Counted from the first letter of the stretch, positions 48,532-62,516 are shown. The stretch is DNA of 64,000 bases from Acanthaster planci (GCF_001949145.1 NW_019091398.1:585894-649893), one strand, 5' to 3'. Translations and numbers: made by a program. Notes: a model not told the origin generated them from the letters alone.

Positions 48532-51190
48532 ATGGGTTCGAAGTCAATAGTGAGCGGGTGCCTCGGTTCAGGGCTAGTAGTGTACATGAGCGGCATCTTT
48601 AGCTCACCTCTGAGTACGCGTGGGCTTGAGGTGATAAACTTCACGCACGAGATAAAAATACGTCAATTAGGTTGTTTGAGATTCACCACATAATTATTTC
48701 CTTTTATGGGTTTGCTCCCTTGTACAGATGATATTTTATCTCTATCGATACCGCACAAACGGTTTTCACAGCCAATTAGATCAGCCAATTAAGTTATGAA
48801 GAAAAGGTCTAGTATATGACCCTTTAGTTCTCACTTTCTCTTGTTACTTATTTAGATCTTTTGGGGAAAACCCAGTGGTTCGAAAGCAAAGAAGAAACCA
48901 AGTTTCGATACGTCGTCAGACTAAAATACTTAAAGACGGTCGTCGAGCACTTGCTCAATAAATTTGAGTAAGATTCCATCCTCTTCACAAAATATAGATT
49001 CTTTCTTAATTAAAGTTCAAGTTGTGCGTTGGTCATCAATTTGGTATTAACCTTTCGTTGAATTTCAATACATGTTCAATTGAACATCAAGTTGACGGAA
49101 AGAGGAAAAGAACTGAACAAGTGTTCAAACTACAAGTTAAAATTCCTGTCTTCTGACGACGGACAGAGCACACACTGTCTGAAACGCTGAGGTAAAAGTT
49201 CTTTTTAGAACCGCACATACATGTCCTCACAAAATAGATTTCCAATGGTGTCTCCGCAAACCCTCTACAAAATAAGACTAATATTGAGGCAATCGATATC
49301 CATGTGCCGGCACTGAAGCCCGGACAGACGGCTGAGCATATCCTGATGGTTCACGGCTGTATGGCCAGGCTCTTTCTTCGAATTCTACGAGGTAATTCCA
49401 AACAATTTTTAACCTGGAACATTTTCTTTACCTAGTTTCCAAGTTATTCCAGTAATTATGGGAAATTCAAAGTTGGCTCAATTTCGCCTCCTGCGCTTTT
49501 TAATTCGAATGTCATTCCCATGTTGACTGACGCTATAAGTCAGGATGGGAACGAAGATGACATTTGGAGACCATCGTTTTCCGCTCTACCTAGCTGGCTA
49601 TGACATTTTGAGAAGCTGTTCACAAGCAAAATTAGCAAAATCTTTATGATACAGGCCGCTCAACTTACAATTTCCGTTTGTCATTAGATAGAGTTGTGGT
49701 ATAACAATTTTGGACACAAATTGATTTAGGCCCACATCTCACTGTTAACTGTACAACTTCGCAGAATGGAAACATTTCATGCTGTGCAGTGGGTTAAATT
49801 TGTGCCAGGAAGTGACGAGAAGATGGGAAACGGAGCATAGCATCGTGGGGAAACAAGGGGGGCGGGGTGCAACACTACGGGCAATGTTTGTGATACAGGA
49901 CATACATCTGTGCGTATTGCTCTCCTGCACAACCTTACATCAAAGCAGCAGATCTATGGCAGAAAAATGTTCTCCTTTTTGAGTGCAACTGATTGTGGGG
50001 AATTCGGATTCTTCACAATTCGCCTTAATTTTTCTAACCGCGAAAAAGTGGGGGACATGGTTCAACATGGTGGTCAGAAAGTGTGTGTAGGGCTATATAC
50101 CTCCATTACCTTTACCCTCATGACGCTGTAAACTGCTTGGTCTAGCCAAAGTATGGGGTTGATCTGTGTTGAACACTGAATGCTATTTGCAGGGCTGCAT
50201 GTGAAAGAAACTGGCAGCATATATTTCACAAGCTTATAATTCGTGTCTAATTCGACAGCTACCACGTCCGGGGTTCAAACCCCAGTTTGATCAGAATCGG
50301 AAAATCGGAACCTATCTGAATGGGTGTTGACAAAAATGAAGTTGACTATGTTTTGCTGATATTCTGCGGGAAACCTATATGATTCCTGGTCTCAACACGC
50401 ACAACTAAACTGGTTCGCACTTAAAGGCAGGTTCATTATACTGCTGAGCCAGCTTTCATTTTTGCTCTTTTTTCAGCTGTTTGAACCACGCCCTACCGGC
50501 TTGTTCAGTCTGCCTAATGACTTGCCCAGATCCAAAAAGAACTGGTCACCTCGCCATTACAAGAAAATCGTCTCCTACAAATCCTACGGCACCGCTTCCT
50601 TTCTTCGCCCAGCCCTTCGTCGCACAGATTTTAGTGCAGGAAATACGTCACACGTGGTCACTGCTAACAACGTGCCGAGCATTGTGGTTAAATTTCTGCC
50701 AGGCGCACGAGCTCGCCCAATATGGCTGTTATCAATTCGATATGTTTTCTTTTTCTTCTTCCTTGCTGAAAATATTCTCATTATACTTTATTAGTTCATC
50801 CAAAATTGATCAAGATAACCAGCGATTTGAAATATATCGCCAAAAGACACGTGATCATTGATACTTAGAGGGAAAATACGTTCAACGTGATTGTACTAAG
50901 ACCGTGTTTTCATAATAAGAGCCGACATTTTGGCTCGTGCCAAGGAATTGCCATTGGCTAACCAAAATTTCAAATAATCTTCACTAACAGGAAGTAATAA
51001 CTTCGCGGTCGGAGGTCGTGCACATAGTAGCCAATCACAGTTCAAAGCCATCAGCCCCCCCCCCCCATCGGGGGCTGGGCAATGAGTGAACAGCAGTCAC
51101 TTCGCAGTCATGGAGATGCCGGACAGACGAGCAAAAGACATCAGAGCGTTCGTGAGAAAGGTTGAGCGCCGCCTAGAGAGTAGAAAGTGA
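48532..51190 (+). pseudogene. EPHX1-like pseudogene: Decayed microsomal epoxide hydrolase copy
   Basis: Remnants in the family's exon order. 48532-48692: exon 1 with anchor and VYMSGIFSSP, then a frameshift and stop in the GDGWWGRGD region. 48856-48967: exon 2, 112 nt, splice sites intact (QWFESKEETKFR). 49090-49155 and 49278-49390: exon 3 split in two, with a 2-base insertion breaking HGWPG. 49510-49632: exon 4 with indels. 50205-50272: exon 5, diverging before the nucleophile Asp. Exons 6 and 7 are not found. 50477-50635 and about 51112-51190: exon 8, split by an insertion, with the catalytic GGH lost. It keeps LPNDL, Asp at the charge-relay place like copy A. More diverged than A-D, so an older copy. 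Confidence 0.9.
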
Positions 51191-53420
51191 GCTTATTCAT
51201 GATTCGTGTCGGTCAAGATTCAAACCAATAGAGGTCGCTGTCCCAATAAAATGTGGCGACTGTTTCGTTAATAACAAAGTTAAAATAATAGAGCCAGATA
51301 GTTAACCCCTAAAATTGCGCTTCCAGAACCCTTGAATAGGTACGCGAAAAATATTAAAATATGTAATTAGTTATTGTTTATGTCCTTGAAGGAAATTACT
51401 TCCAAAAAGGCCCCCTACATTATTTCTCAACATAATAATATATTGGAATTGCAAAAGAGCATGACCCAAAAGAAAAACATCGTGCTATTATTTGCCTGTC
51501 ACCTCCCAATAACTTAAATAATTGATGACTTGTGCGACTGGATGTACTCATACCCACGTGAAAACGTACAAAATTATTTCGTGGTGATCTCTGTAAAAAC
51601 TGAAATTGGAACAGAGGACCAAAGGTAAGTGGGACGGTTTACGGTTTTTTATTCAACTAATTTAAGTCTATTCTAACTTTTGCTGATGAGACCAATCCAT
51701 CTAGAACCCATTGGCTGAAGGTAGGTAAGTCTTTGCAACGTTGTTCCTCGTTTGACGTAAGGACATGACGTGCAAACAAATGTGTGCGAATGAGGAGACC
51801 TTTGCATACAATAATGCCAGATTTGGAAGGTCAAATATGAAATCCCTTTTTAACCCACCTCCACGTATTTTTTTTTACAATTTTACTTCAAGAACAAAAC
51901 CATAAATTCAGACGTGTTTGCCATTCCACAAAGAACTCTTTTTGTTTTTGATATGGCAATCCATTAATTATAAGCGGGCGGCTCATGGGTTCCAGATACT
52001 CACTGTGCGACCTTTTACTTCCAGTCTTCATTATAGTTACATTGTGACATATCGTACATTCTCAGTTCGATAGTAGAAGACTTAATGCTCACGGTGAGTA
52101 TAAAAGTGAGTATAAATTAAGTAGTTGATTTTCTTCAAACGTATTATTTTTTCCCCATTTTTGTGGTGTAACTTTCTTCCGTATTTGTAAAATCTTTCAT
52201 AGCTTTGCAACCTGGTAGAACTGTATATATGTAAGTATATAGAACTATATATGTATGCGGAATACTGTTCTGTAATTTGTATGTCAAACTTTGTCGCTAC
52301 ATTAAGTTTCTTTCTGCGATCAAAAGAACACGTAACATGGTCTGTGAATTGCAATATTCCGGTAAACAGAACGCTGCTGTCAGTTTAATTTCTCAGCAAA
52401 ATTACCGTAGTCTTGTTTTTTCATGTTTTAAAAGGTAATACAGCTCTATTATTTCGGGCTTTGATTAATGTTTGTGGATTTGTAAACACTTCTAAGGCTT
52501 AAAGTGTAGACGCATTGCTTCTCGCTTTCTGAAATTTTTGTACATGCTGCACCGTTTTCGAAGTGCCAACGAAGTGACAAGAAAACAACCTGTCACACTG
52601 TGCAAATGCCAGGACCCATCCATCCATCTATGCATTCATTTAATCACAAGACTCTGGATATGTCTTCTGGGTCGAACTTCAATTCATCAAGTGACCTTGT
52701 TTTCCGTCCACGCTCTCATAATTATCCGATGCACGAAACTGATGCCTGCAATGTCTTACATGTCCATGGAAGGCTTGAATTTAAATTATTAATCTATATC
52801 CATTACAAAATGGGCCAGGAATGGATCGGGCGCTGTTTTAAGAGCAATGTGCATTACACTGTACAGATATCTATCAACACATGAAAACAAGAAATGAATA
52901 AATATTTCAAAGCCTTCAGAGAAATTTATATTGTGCTTCAATCATGGACTTCACACCTCAATTACCAAAAGGTTTGTTAGCTTGAATCCTTATACGTGTA
53001 TATGTACAAGGAATATTTGATGTGAAATGGTCAATGCTTCTATTGCTCTGAATAAAAGTGCCATGCGCAATGGTGATATAAGCAACATTTTGCGTGGTGC
53101 ATGCGCATCCCGCTCATGTCTATTTTTCTTAGAAACGGACCCAGTATTTTGTTACAGATCTTTGTGAAATATCATTCATTGCTGCTCAAAATTTGTGCTA
53201 ATGAAAGCAGTAATCATGCTCTGCCCAAGTTGACATTAACAAAGATGCAATTCTAACTCACACTGCAAGTGGAGAAAGTCAACTGTAATGAGGTTGTGAA
53301 CCTGAGGCTGGCTTCAGCGCGAGGCTTGTTCAGCGACTTTTACATAGTCATCTTTGTCGTGGGGTCTCTTGGTAAAAGTAAAGAAACGAGTAAATAAAAA
53401 TAAAACTAAATTACACCGAA
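51191..53420. other. Intergenic, no gene recognised
   Basis: AT-rich, short open frames, no domain or repeat that I can name. Confidence 0.45.
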
Positions 53421-53422
53421 AA

Positions 53423-53596
53423 ATGTCAGTGCATGAAACAGTTAAGTCACTATACGTTGGCAGGTATAAACCCGCATCAAATGTCATTGCATGAAACAGT
53501 GAAGGCAACATACGTTGGCAGGTATAAACCCGCATCCAATGTCATTGCATGAAACAGTGAAGTCACTATACGTTGGTAGGTCTAAACCCGAATCCT
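53423..53596. repeat. Tandem repeat, 58 bp x 3
   Basis: Three consecutive units beginning ATGTCA(g/t)TGCATGAAACA at 53423, 53481 and 53539, each containing ACGTTGG(c/t)AGGT(a/c)TAAACCCG. The first and third share a TCACTAT version where the second has CAACAT. The open frame through it is a consequence of the repeat. Confidence 0.9.
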
Positions 53597-53599
53597 TTA

Positions 53600-56500
53600 C
53601 ACTTGCTAACGAAGATATCACGATGCTTCACACTTGACTGCCTCATTATCAGAAGCGAGACGAGTCAGCCACGATAGCCCACGGCGGAGGTCTCGGCCCA
53701 TGCCGCGCTGTTGCCTTGGACACGCGTTGGTGACAATGGCGACTGTGCGATGCCCCGGATCGTGGAGAGCCAAAAAATAAAATAAGATATAACCAACACA
53801 CACAAGCGGGTGGCGACAGCAATATGCCGAACAAGCGTGTGGCGTCAGCACTAGCCAGGATATCACCGCAGCACGCACGCGTCGCCGATGCCAATTTACA
53901 AACATTTCTGGCACTGTGTGGGTTGACTGCGTTTGGATCAAGGCATAGATATGTTGTGCTGATAGCCTGTTTTCTCGACTGACTGTACTCATTTCAAGGT
54001 GTATATTACCGTGGTATGGAGTTTAATAAATATCCAACCCTCTGGGACTACTGCTTCTAGATGGTTGACCGATAAACGAACTATCCTGTTCCTGAAACCC
54101 AGGTAAGGCTGCAATGTTGCATGCAGAAACCCTGACAAGCAAGCAGCATTTTATAGCATGTGGATGGTGAATAACGCAAATACTAAACTGGTAAGGTTAT
54201 GCATGCGCCAACCAATAACACGGAAATGTCATGTGATAAGAAATGCACAAGAGGCATGGCGGGCAAGCGGTGTTGTATTCCATTTACTGCAAGACTAGCA
54301 AATAGTTGTCCTTATTTCGTCGCCAAGTCGATTATAAAGAATCGACACCAATACATTTTGAACATAAAAAATGATGCCACTATAGTTTTAATAACAGTGT
54401 TTTGTTGAAATGACGTTGTCCTACATTACAGCAACCTTTGTAACATTATTTAGACACGTTTTTGACTGCACGGTGATGCGTTGTTATAAAGCAATGTACT
54501 ACTGGGTAACACAAGTTATTAAACACAAATCGCATATTGACCAGAGTGGCACAGGCCTCCTTCTGTAAACCTGGTGTAGCCCTTTTTCTTGGGTTTCGCA
54601 TGATACAGTGATGACTGTTTTATGATTTTGTGGATAAAGGTTAGTTTTTTAAGTCATGCTATGTGCTAATTAAAAGATAAGAATTGCCGAAAAAAATCAG
54701 AAAATAATTTGTTACATGCCATTTTGACTACAGTTAAGTGAGAAATTGATTCACATATAGAACGGTCGGGATCAATTTTAAGAATATGGAAAGCAAGCAT
54801 GACTTATGTACTATTATGTCAACACGTTATATTAAACCTTAAACGTACATGTACATAATGCATAATACTGCTTGGGTGCTTTGTATATTACACGCGTCGA
54901 TAACAAGTGCAGCTACATCACACGGCATCCAAGTACGGAACATAATTTCTTTCGTTGAAAAAGGTATCTTTGCAAATGCACAACAGCACTACTCAGGCAC
55001 AGAGCGATCTGCAGATTGCTTCTCTTATTCGCGCAGCCCATTATGCCAAATGACATAGCATTCTTTGAAAACTCACAAAAGAAGTTTAAAAGCGCAGCAT
55101 TACATTGTAGCTTTACTATAAGGACATTCCAATTAAGACAGGGAAAGGCGATTCAAAGTGAGCGAACGTTTGACTATAGGACACTGAAGTCACAGACCGA
55201 TGTAAAAAAGTATAAAATATACAATTTCAAACCTCCAAATTAACATCTGAGTGGTTATGCTTATTGTTCCTCTCCCAATTCTACCTTGTTCCCGCTTCTT
55301 TCGGTCTCGAAGGGAGCCTCCAACATTTCGGTTGTTTGGCTTCTCATGTCGACCAACGCCTTGAAATGCATAACCAAACATACATCGAAGCTGCATGTAT
55401 CTGTTTTACTCTAAAAATCCAATTTGACTCCTACAGCTGCCCTGAATTGAAAATACACGAAAAAGGCTCCGTAAGGTTTTCATTTCTATTCATGTACCTT
55501 TGATAGCTCTTTTATTGAAATGCAATTTCATCCTATTCCAAGCCCCGAAAAGCCAATAAATTCTAGCCTATTAGATCAAGTTTTCTACCGTCTTCAGCAT
55601 ACATTTATACCATCGACAAGCACCATGCGTACAGATAAAAAAGAAGAAACAGGTCATTGTTCTCATCCGGTCATCAATATGGAGACAGGAAGCAATGATA
55701 GGCGAACTGCATCACCCCAATCAGACCATCCATCATCTTGACAAGAAAAACCAGCTGTTTGGGTATAATGACGGTTGCCTGTATTTACCCAAGCTATATA
55801 CGTCGCCTCTCCTACCTGCTCCGGCGACGACAATATGGGTCCCCACTCTTTGCTCGGGAAACGAAACAGACTTCCCTCCACGCACTGGTGGGGCACCACC
55901 AGTAGCGACATTACACTCGGACAAGGAGCTTATAATATACAGGACAATCATTAAAAACGTAGCTTTCAGAATATTCATCGAAAGAAAGAGTACTCAGAAA
56001 AAGTTCTCTGCTTATTTTTCGTATTTTGTAAGCTCCATGGAGTATTACCAGAACAAAATTAGGTAATCAAAGAGAATTCAAAACGGCTTTTAATCTTTAT
56101 TTCATGTACAGGCCCTTTTGGATTTTCTTGTGAGACTCTATTTTCAAAGTAACATCAAAATAAATCCTTTATCACTACCTGCTAAATTAGTATCAAGAAA
56201 TCTCAAGTGATCAGGGAAATCGTGCTTTACATAAAAGAAAACACTCGCCAAACACACTTGCAAACAATGCACAGAACGAGTTTGGAAAAGGCACGTCGAG
56301 TACCTAGCACACAGTTCCAGGGAAAATAACGTAAAACTGGGTTTGAGATAAGATTCGGAAGGGGAAAACGATATTAATATTAAGTACCATGTATGCTGAA
56401 GCGAAATTACTCAAGAGAAATTAACACCAATAATGCAGGGGAACACAGCTTTAATGATCTCGACAACAATCCATCATTATGCCTGGACGTATTCCAATTA

Positions 56501-58788
56501 ATCGGCAATCCTAGCTAAGAAACGAAAAACAAAGGGAAAATCCCATGTGACACGTTTTTTAACAAAACCCAAGAAGTGGCTGTACCTTGATAATCCATAC
56601 ATTCACGCATACACAGTAGCAAGCATCTGTGAAAGCGACAAATGAGGGCAAATTAGCAACCATGATTCCCGCTGTCAGTTTTTGCATTGCATGTACACGT
56701 AACTTTCGTAGCTCAACCGTAATTATAGGCAACCCAACCGTCAAAGAAAGATGTAACGATGAGATCCCAACTCGACCATTCACACACACTTCCCAGGAGC
56801 TCCATGGGCTACAGTTCAGAGCTTTACCTTTTAGAGGGTTCTGAAAAAGGGGACTGGTCTTTGGTCATTCAGACATCTAATTATCGTTCAACTGACACTA
56901 AGAGAAGCTAAAACTCTTTTACAACTCCTGTGCAACGCACACCTGGATACATCAGCATGTTCTTGGTATTTATAATATTTCCAAATAGGTCCGTTGAGAG
57001 ACATTTTGTGGTAAATTTTCAACATTAGGGAGACATCGGTCATTAGAGAGACATTTCAATGCCTCCCTAATGCTCCAACTACCAAAAGGAGGAAAATTTT
57101 TACCGTCCACATTTTGAGACATGACAGATTAGGGTCTGAATGGAGAACATGCAAAGTTTGTTAAGACCGGATAATGGAATATTGAATTATGGGACGGTAA
57201 AGTTTGAAAAATTTTGTGCACGTTCCTACGGGAATGTCTCCCAAGTGACCCATTTTCGGTAATAATAATTATGATTATTATGCTATATGAAATCAACTTT
57301 TAGAGTCTCCCGCCAAGCACGTATTATTCATCTTGCAAGCATTTTTTCGTTTGAATTAATTAAATGTTTCATGTTTACCAAACCAACAAATTTTTGTGAT
57401 ATTTCAAACATGGAAAGTAAATGCCAGAAAGTCCGACAAATATTAGTACAAAGCAAGGCCAGCGCTAGCTGCTCAAACATTTATTGCGTATTGCTATGGG
57501 CCATTGTGTTCATTACTTATGAATAATAAGTAGGTCTAAATGCCAGTTCATGTACAAGAGTATCGACGCTGGTATGAAATAATGCATTGGACTTCCAATT
57601 TTTTTGCGTGGGAAGCGCGCAGCTGGTGACGGAATCTTCCATGAATAGAATGCGCACTCCTATACTAATCCATGAGTACACTGTGCCTCGGTGTTTTCTA
57701 AAATTAAAAAAGTTTTGATTAATGAATCAAATTTCTCCAACACTATCGCTCATAAACATGGCTATTCACGTGCCTGGCAAATGGCACACAAAATACATAA
57801 AGGCCCATTTATGGAGATCACAGAATAAACAAACTTTGTTGTCACCGTTTCACGTAAAAATGTCAAAAAGTTTGAATGATTGAAGTCGAACGTCACTTGG
57901 CGTTTTCAAATGTACAGGGATGGAAAAACGAAAACTATAAAGCTTCTGGCCCGATATTAAACTCGGTTTAGATAGGTATCGCGTTTTAAGATCTGCTGGT
58001 CACTCAGTGCGATAAGAATTTTGTGCCACTAAGCTCGGCGCTGGTATTAGATTCTGTCGCCAGTGTCGATTCTGAATACATTCTGATGCTAGGATTGTTT
58101 TCATGCTTGGCAGCCATTGATGGACTCATACTCTCTATACTGAACAGTTCATCTAGGCGTTGATGAGACGTCTTACAGTAACCCTTCGAAAAGCAAGAAA
58201 TTTGGCTGACAGTGACACTGTATCACGAGCGACTACTTTCATAGGGACGCAATCTGTAAACACTTCAGATGGTGGGATGGAAAGCCACACGCGAGACCTG
58301 TTACTGGGAATTGGCCTTACGTGCCGACCGTGGATCGTGCTTCGGGTTCCTGACGCGTAGAGGTTTTCAACACGGCCATACGCGACGGCTGATGACTGCA
58401 TGGTATTTGGAAAGTGACAGCATGGTCTTATAGGACGTGCCTAAAATGCACCTAGCACTTAACAACAGATTCAGAGGCAGCCTGAATCGCCAGGGAGATT
58501 TGTAGTTTATTTTATTTTATTTTGCCATAGACTGACGCCCTGCAAATTTTTGTGTTTGCTTTGTGCTGGACAATCTGGTTTCTCTGATCCTGATTATGAC
58601 CGATTAACAAACCTGGTTAAATGTAATGATATTTTGTTGCTATTGATTTGCTCTGTTTTTTTGCTTTTATCAACTGTCACAGGTTTGTCGCTTTGAGATG
58701 ACAAATCAACTCGCGTGCGGCTTTCCCTCGATAAAGCCAGGTACTTTACCAAGCATTACTGCCTGATCAATTACCTCAAGAGGGCAAA
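53600..58788. other. Gene-poor stretch before the adenylyl cyclase exon
   Basis: Open frames of up to about 120 codons (such as 53618-53992 - and 55695-56066 +) have no recognisable domain. Upstream untranslated exons or the promoter of the cyclase gene may lie near 58600-58788, but I see no decisive signal. Confidence 0.4.
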
Positions 58789-59460
58789 ATGAGGGGCACC
58801 AAGTCCCACCTGGGCGGGGGGGAGACCCCAATCATCACGGCGGACATGGAGACCGGCCAGGAGCTGGAAATGAGTACCACAGACGCGGACATAGCCAAGA
58901 TGAAGCGTAGGGAGCGGAGAAAGAGCCGGCAGTCCGTGGGCGACTTCTGGTACCAGTGCCTGCCAGGATGGCTCCGCTACCAATTCAAATCGCCCTCAAT
59001 GGAGGCGACCTACCAGACCTACTTCACAAGGCAGAGGAGGGACGCTCTGCCGGTTCTCGCCGGCTTTGCCCTGCTCTTTGACCTCGTGGTTCTCGCCCTG
59101 TACATCTACAAGAAACTGACTGTGGCTATAGCCATTATGGCCATCACCACCGTTACCAATCTGATAGTGTTCGCTTTGTGCCAATACAAACTTGTAACGG
59201 ATTGGACCCTCTTGCACATCATGCCGTACGCGGTCTGGCTCCTCCTGACGGGACAGACAGCAGTCGACTTGTTCTTTTTCTATAAGCCATTGTCGCCCAG
59301 TGATGGTGTTGGGTGGCAGGTGTTCTTCATATTCGCCTCCTTCGTCATGTTGCCGGTCCGGCTTAGGTACATTCTGGTGCTAAGTCTTCTCAATATTGTT
59401 GTGCACAGTGTTATGGTGGGAGTGTTATCCAGGGTTTATGTCTCCAATCTAGGAGTGCAG
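58789..59460 (+). CDS. ADCY3-like: Adenylyl cyclase (type 3-like), first coding exon
   Basis: 224 codons ending in phase 0 at a consensus donor (GTGCAG then GTAAGC). Residues 1-70 are a basic cytosolic N-terminus containing RRERRKSRQS. Residues 71-86 (MEATYQTYFTRQRRDA) match the ADCY3 pattern LYQTYFKRQRHE. Hydrophobic spans at about 87-107, 109-131, 141-164, 175-190 and 192-213 make up most of the first six-helix cassette; VGWQVFF and LPYVLWLL-like (MPYAVWLLLTGQ) words again favour type 3. The remaining helix and the catalytic C1 and C2 domains must be in later exons, which I do not find in the next 4.5 kb. Membrane enzyme making cyclic AMP from ATP. Codon use is GC-rich compared with the flanks, as expected of coding DNA. 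Confidence 0.88.
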
Positions 59461-62400
59461 GTAAGCTGATACAATCATTATACCAGTCTTATAATGTGCA
59501 TCTGTCACACAAGCCTGTGTCCACCATCTTTGTTCCCTGAACACGTCTGATCTGACCTTTGAAGTTTAGAAACTAACTTGCATGAAAGAAAATTGAAACT
59601 GGTAATCATTAACGCCTCTCCAAGGCCTCCTCGTTTCTGTTGAATCGATTTGCGAACGGAAATGTAGGTGTAGTGTCCACTTAGCGTTATCAGAGAAACC
59701 TTTTGACCAAGAAGTCAAACTTCCTGTGTAGAATAATTTGAAGACTTTGCGGGTTTATTGCAAGGACGTGTCCTACCAAATGTTCTTCCAGCCAGCGCAA
59801 AGGCAACAAATGTCACTGCCCACTGTGGACTCTGGGAATTATTTTTTTTTTACCCAAGCCTTGAATAGCACGAAGCAACAATCAAAGGCCGGCCTTTGCT
59901 GAAAGGTTGAATGGACTGAGGGATTGAATTGAAATGAGGCTTTCTTCCCTTGAGGTATATCCAGGGGAATGACTTCCCGTCTCCTAAAGAAACATACGTA
60001 CGAAATGGAGGCTGCGGCATCCTATACACACAATCTATTTAATGTCGGGGACCAAAATTGGATTGGAAAAAGTAATCAGTACTCTCCTCACACGCCTGTT
60101 TTATATTTCTTAGTCGAGGTAATCTTATACTCAAGAATATAAAAATACACAAACAATGATCAATACTACAATGATTTTTAGTTCTTGTATGGAAAAAATC
60201 AGAGCCGTGTGCCATCCATATTCAATTTGACGTCAGGAACCATGTCTTCCGAAGCCTGCCTTTCATGTCCTACCCGCTTCTTAGTTCTTTCTTGCCCTTT
60301 GACCTTCCACGTTTGGTTTCTCCGGACTTGGTAGTTTTCCTCCTATTAATCATTATAAGATTGACGTAACAACCGTCGCTCTACCCCTTCAAGCTCTCCC
60401 TGTGCGCGTCATTGGGGTAATGATATCGGTGCCACTGTTGGTTTCCAATATTGATTTCCTGCAAATGCCTTTTCCTGATGTCGATTAACAGACCGCACAC
60501 ATTACAGAGTGCATCAACAGAGCCGCCAAAGAAGGGGAAAGACGTTACATAGATAGAAGCACTCTAAACACTGATTGGTTAAAACGGCTGCCAGTCTGTT
60601 GGTCGAGCGCACAACCAAAAATCAACCAATCCAGTATGACTAATGTGTAGGCTGTCCTTCAATCACTGTCTTAGGTTTAGCTCAAAACCAATATTGTGGC
60701 TGTTTTCAACGAAGGTATTGCCCCATTTTTACCAACATAAGCATACTGAGTCTAGTCGACCATTACAAATTGGTTAATCTTACATGTATTAGGAGTGAGC
60801 TAGACTTGGAAAACTTGATGCCACAATTCTACGGTATTTCCATCACAGATGCATGTTTTGAGTGAGTGCAATGTGGTGTTTTAGTGCTTTCAGATAGCGG
60901 TAGTGGATTTGAAATATGACTACACTGTTATCGAAGATCAACAGAAAGCAATTTCAAACAAAGAAAAAAGCGGGCCAGTTGTGATTAAAAGTGCACGCCG
61001 AGTGGAGCATGTAATTTACAGTGTAAGGGCTTGTACCCGTAAAGGAACAGTCCTACGTCTGCCGAATCCGTATACAATTGTTGAATAATTACCCATGTTA
61101 ACTGAATTTTAGGAATTACTGATGTACATGTGAATAGTGTTTCAAAGCTTACAGGATCGCTCCCAGGGGATGTGGAAACTGGAAGTATACTATGCATTAA
61201 AGTAATATGCATGAATTCATACCAATACAGTCCAAACGTCAGTTTCAAAGGGCGTTTACATGTGTTTTTGCTGCTTGAACAGTTTTCAATGAGGTGGTGA
61301 ATACATCAACTACTAGCTCGCTTCGCCAACTGCCATTTTCAGCATCGAGTCACATTCCTCCTCCTTTAACTTTCTCTACGTCATTTCATACACAACGGGC
61401 AGCGCGTTCGGAGAAATGCGCTTGATTGTCCTGCTGGAGTCCCGTTGTATCTTCAATAAGTTCAAAGTACCATTCAGTTTGTGGGCTTTACACGTGTGAG
61501 AAATTTGTCGCCATGCATGTGAAATTGTGTTTCACTCTGTACAAAGGACAGGTCAAAGTGACCAAATATGATGTAGTCGTTTTCGTCTCGACATTAATGA
61601 TTTCCCCTGCACGGTGAAATAAAAGCTCATTTTAGGACGTCATTCTAAGGCAATTCAAATCTCGCGTTTGACCATTATTGTGGATGGGGCTCAGTAACCA
61701 ATCAGTTTCAAGGTTTGATCAATTAGTTTGGGGATTTAAATACGATGGCACCTAAACGCGAGCTCCAGTCGGCGTTTCACGTGTGCCATTGACACGAGAC
61801 GAATCGATGGGTTCCAATCCCACTTCAGGCACGTAAACCGTGACTGCACATTCAACCTACAAGGTTGATTGATAAACAGCACACAACTGCTAGATTGCTA
61901 AAACACTTGCACTCCTCTGATTTTTTGCTCAATCAGTAACACTCAATTCCTTTGAAACACGAAAAGAATAACCTAGCTGACGTCACCGTTGTCCTGTACA
62001 TTTAATAATATTTTTTCATAAACAAGAGGAGAGCTTTTTGCTCCACTCCATGTTTTGAAGGAGAATGAACGTCTGCCTGCATCTTCAAACTTGTAATTGC
62101 ATTCCGTGCAGCATATTACTGAAGCTAGGTTTCCCAAGAATCTTGTACGATTTCAGTTTTTTTTTTCGTACTACAGGGTGATGCTGACAACGTAATTTGA
62201 TTGTTGCCTTGCACGATGAATTTCCTTCAAAGGAAATCTTCTTTTATCTTACACATATAATTTTTTTTAAACAGAAACACTTTTCAAAATGGTTTGGTTA
62301 TACCAATTTGCGGCTTTTCCTGGCGCTGAACTGGGGAGGCACGCTCTTTACGCTCTAAAGATGGCGACAAGCATGGCTTTAGAGTGTAAGTCTCTCTGCA

Positions 62401-62516
62401 TTTTTTAGAAACATTGGTTTGTCAAACCATTGAGCAATGCCGCCCCACAAAACACAGCTAACAAATAACGTAGTGAGCAATATCGGCGGAGTTGCAAGTC
62501 TCCAAAAGATCAGAGG
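59461..62516. other. Probable first intron of the adenylyl cyclase gene
   Basis: It follows a clean donor. No exon with cyclase motifs is recognised. Short open frames (60903-61088, 61426-61617) show no domain. Confidence 0.5.

Noticed and set aside
50268-50295. GGGGTTCAAACCCC as a tRNA B box
   Set aside because: It follows directly on the decayed exon 5 of the epoxide hydrolase pseudogene; no tRNA-like fold surrounds it.
53618-53992. 124-codon - strand frame next to the minisatellite
   Set aside because: GC-rich chance frame, overlapped by another frame, with no family resemblance.
61800-61840. GGGTTCCAATCCC near 61820 as a pol III B box
   Set aside because: One mismatch at the invariant purine position, with no A box or tRNA fold around it.
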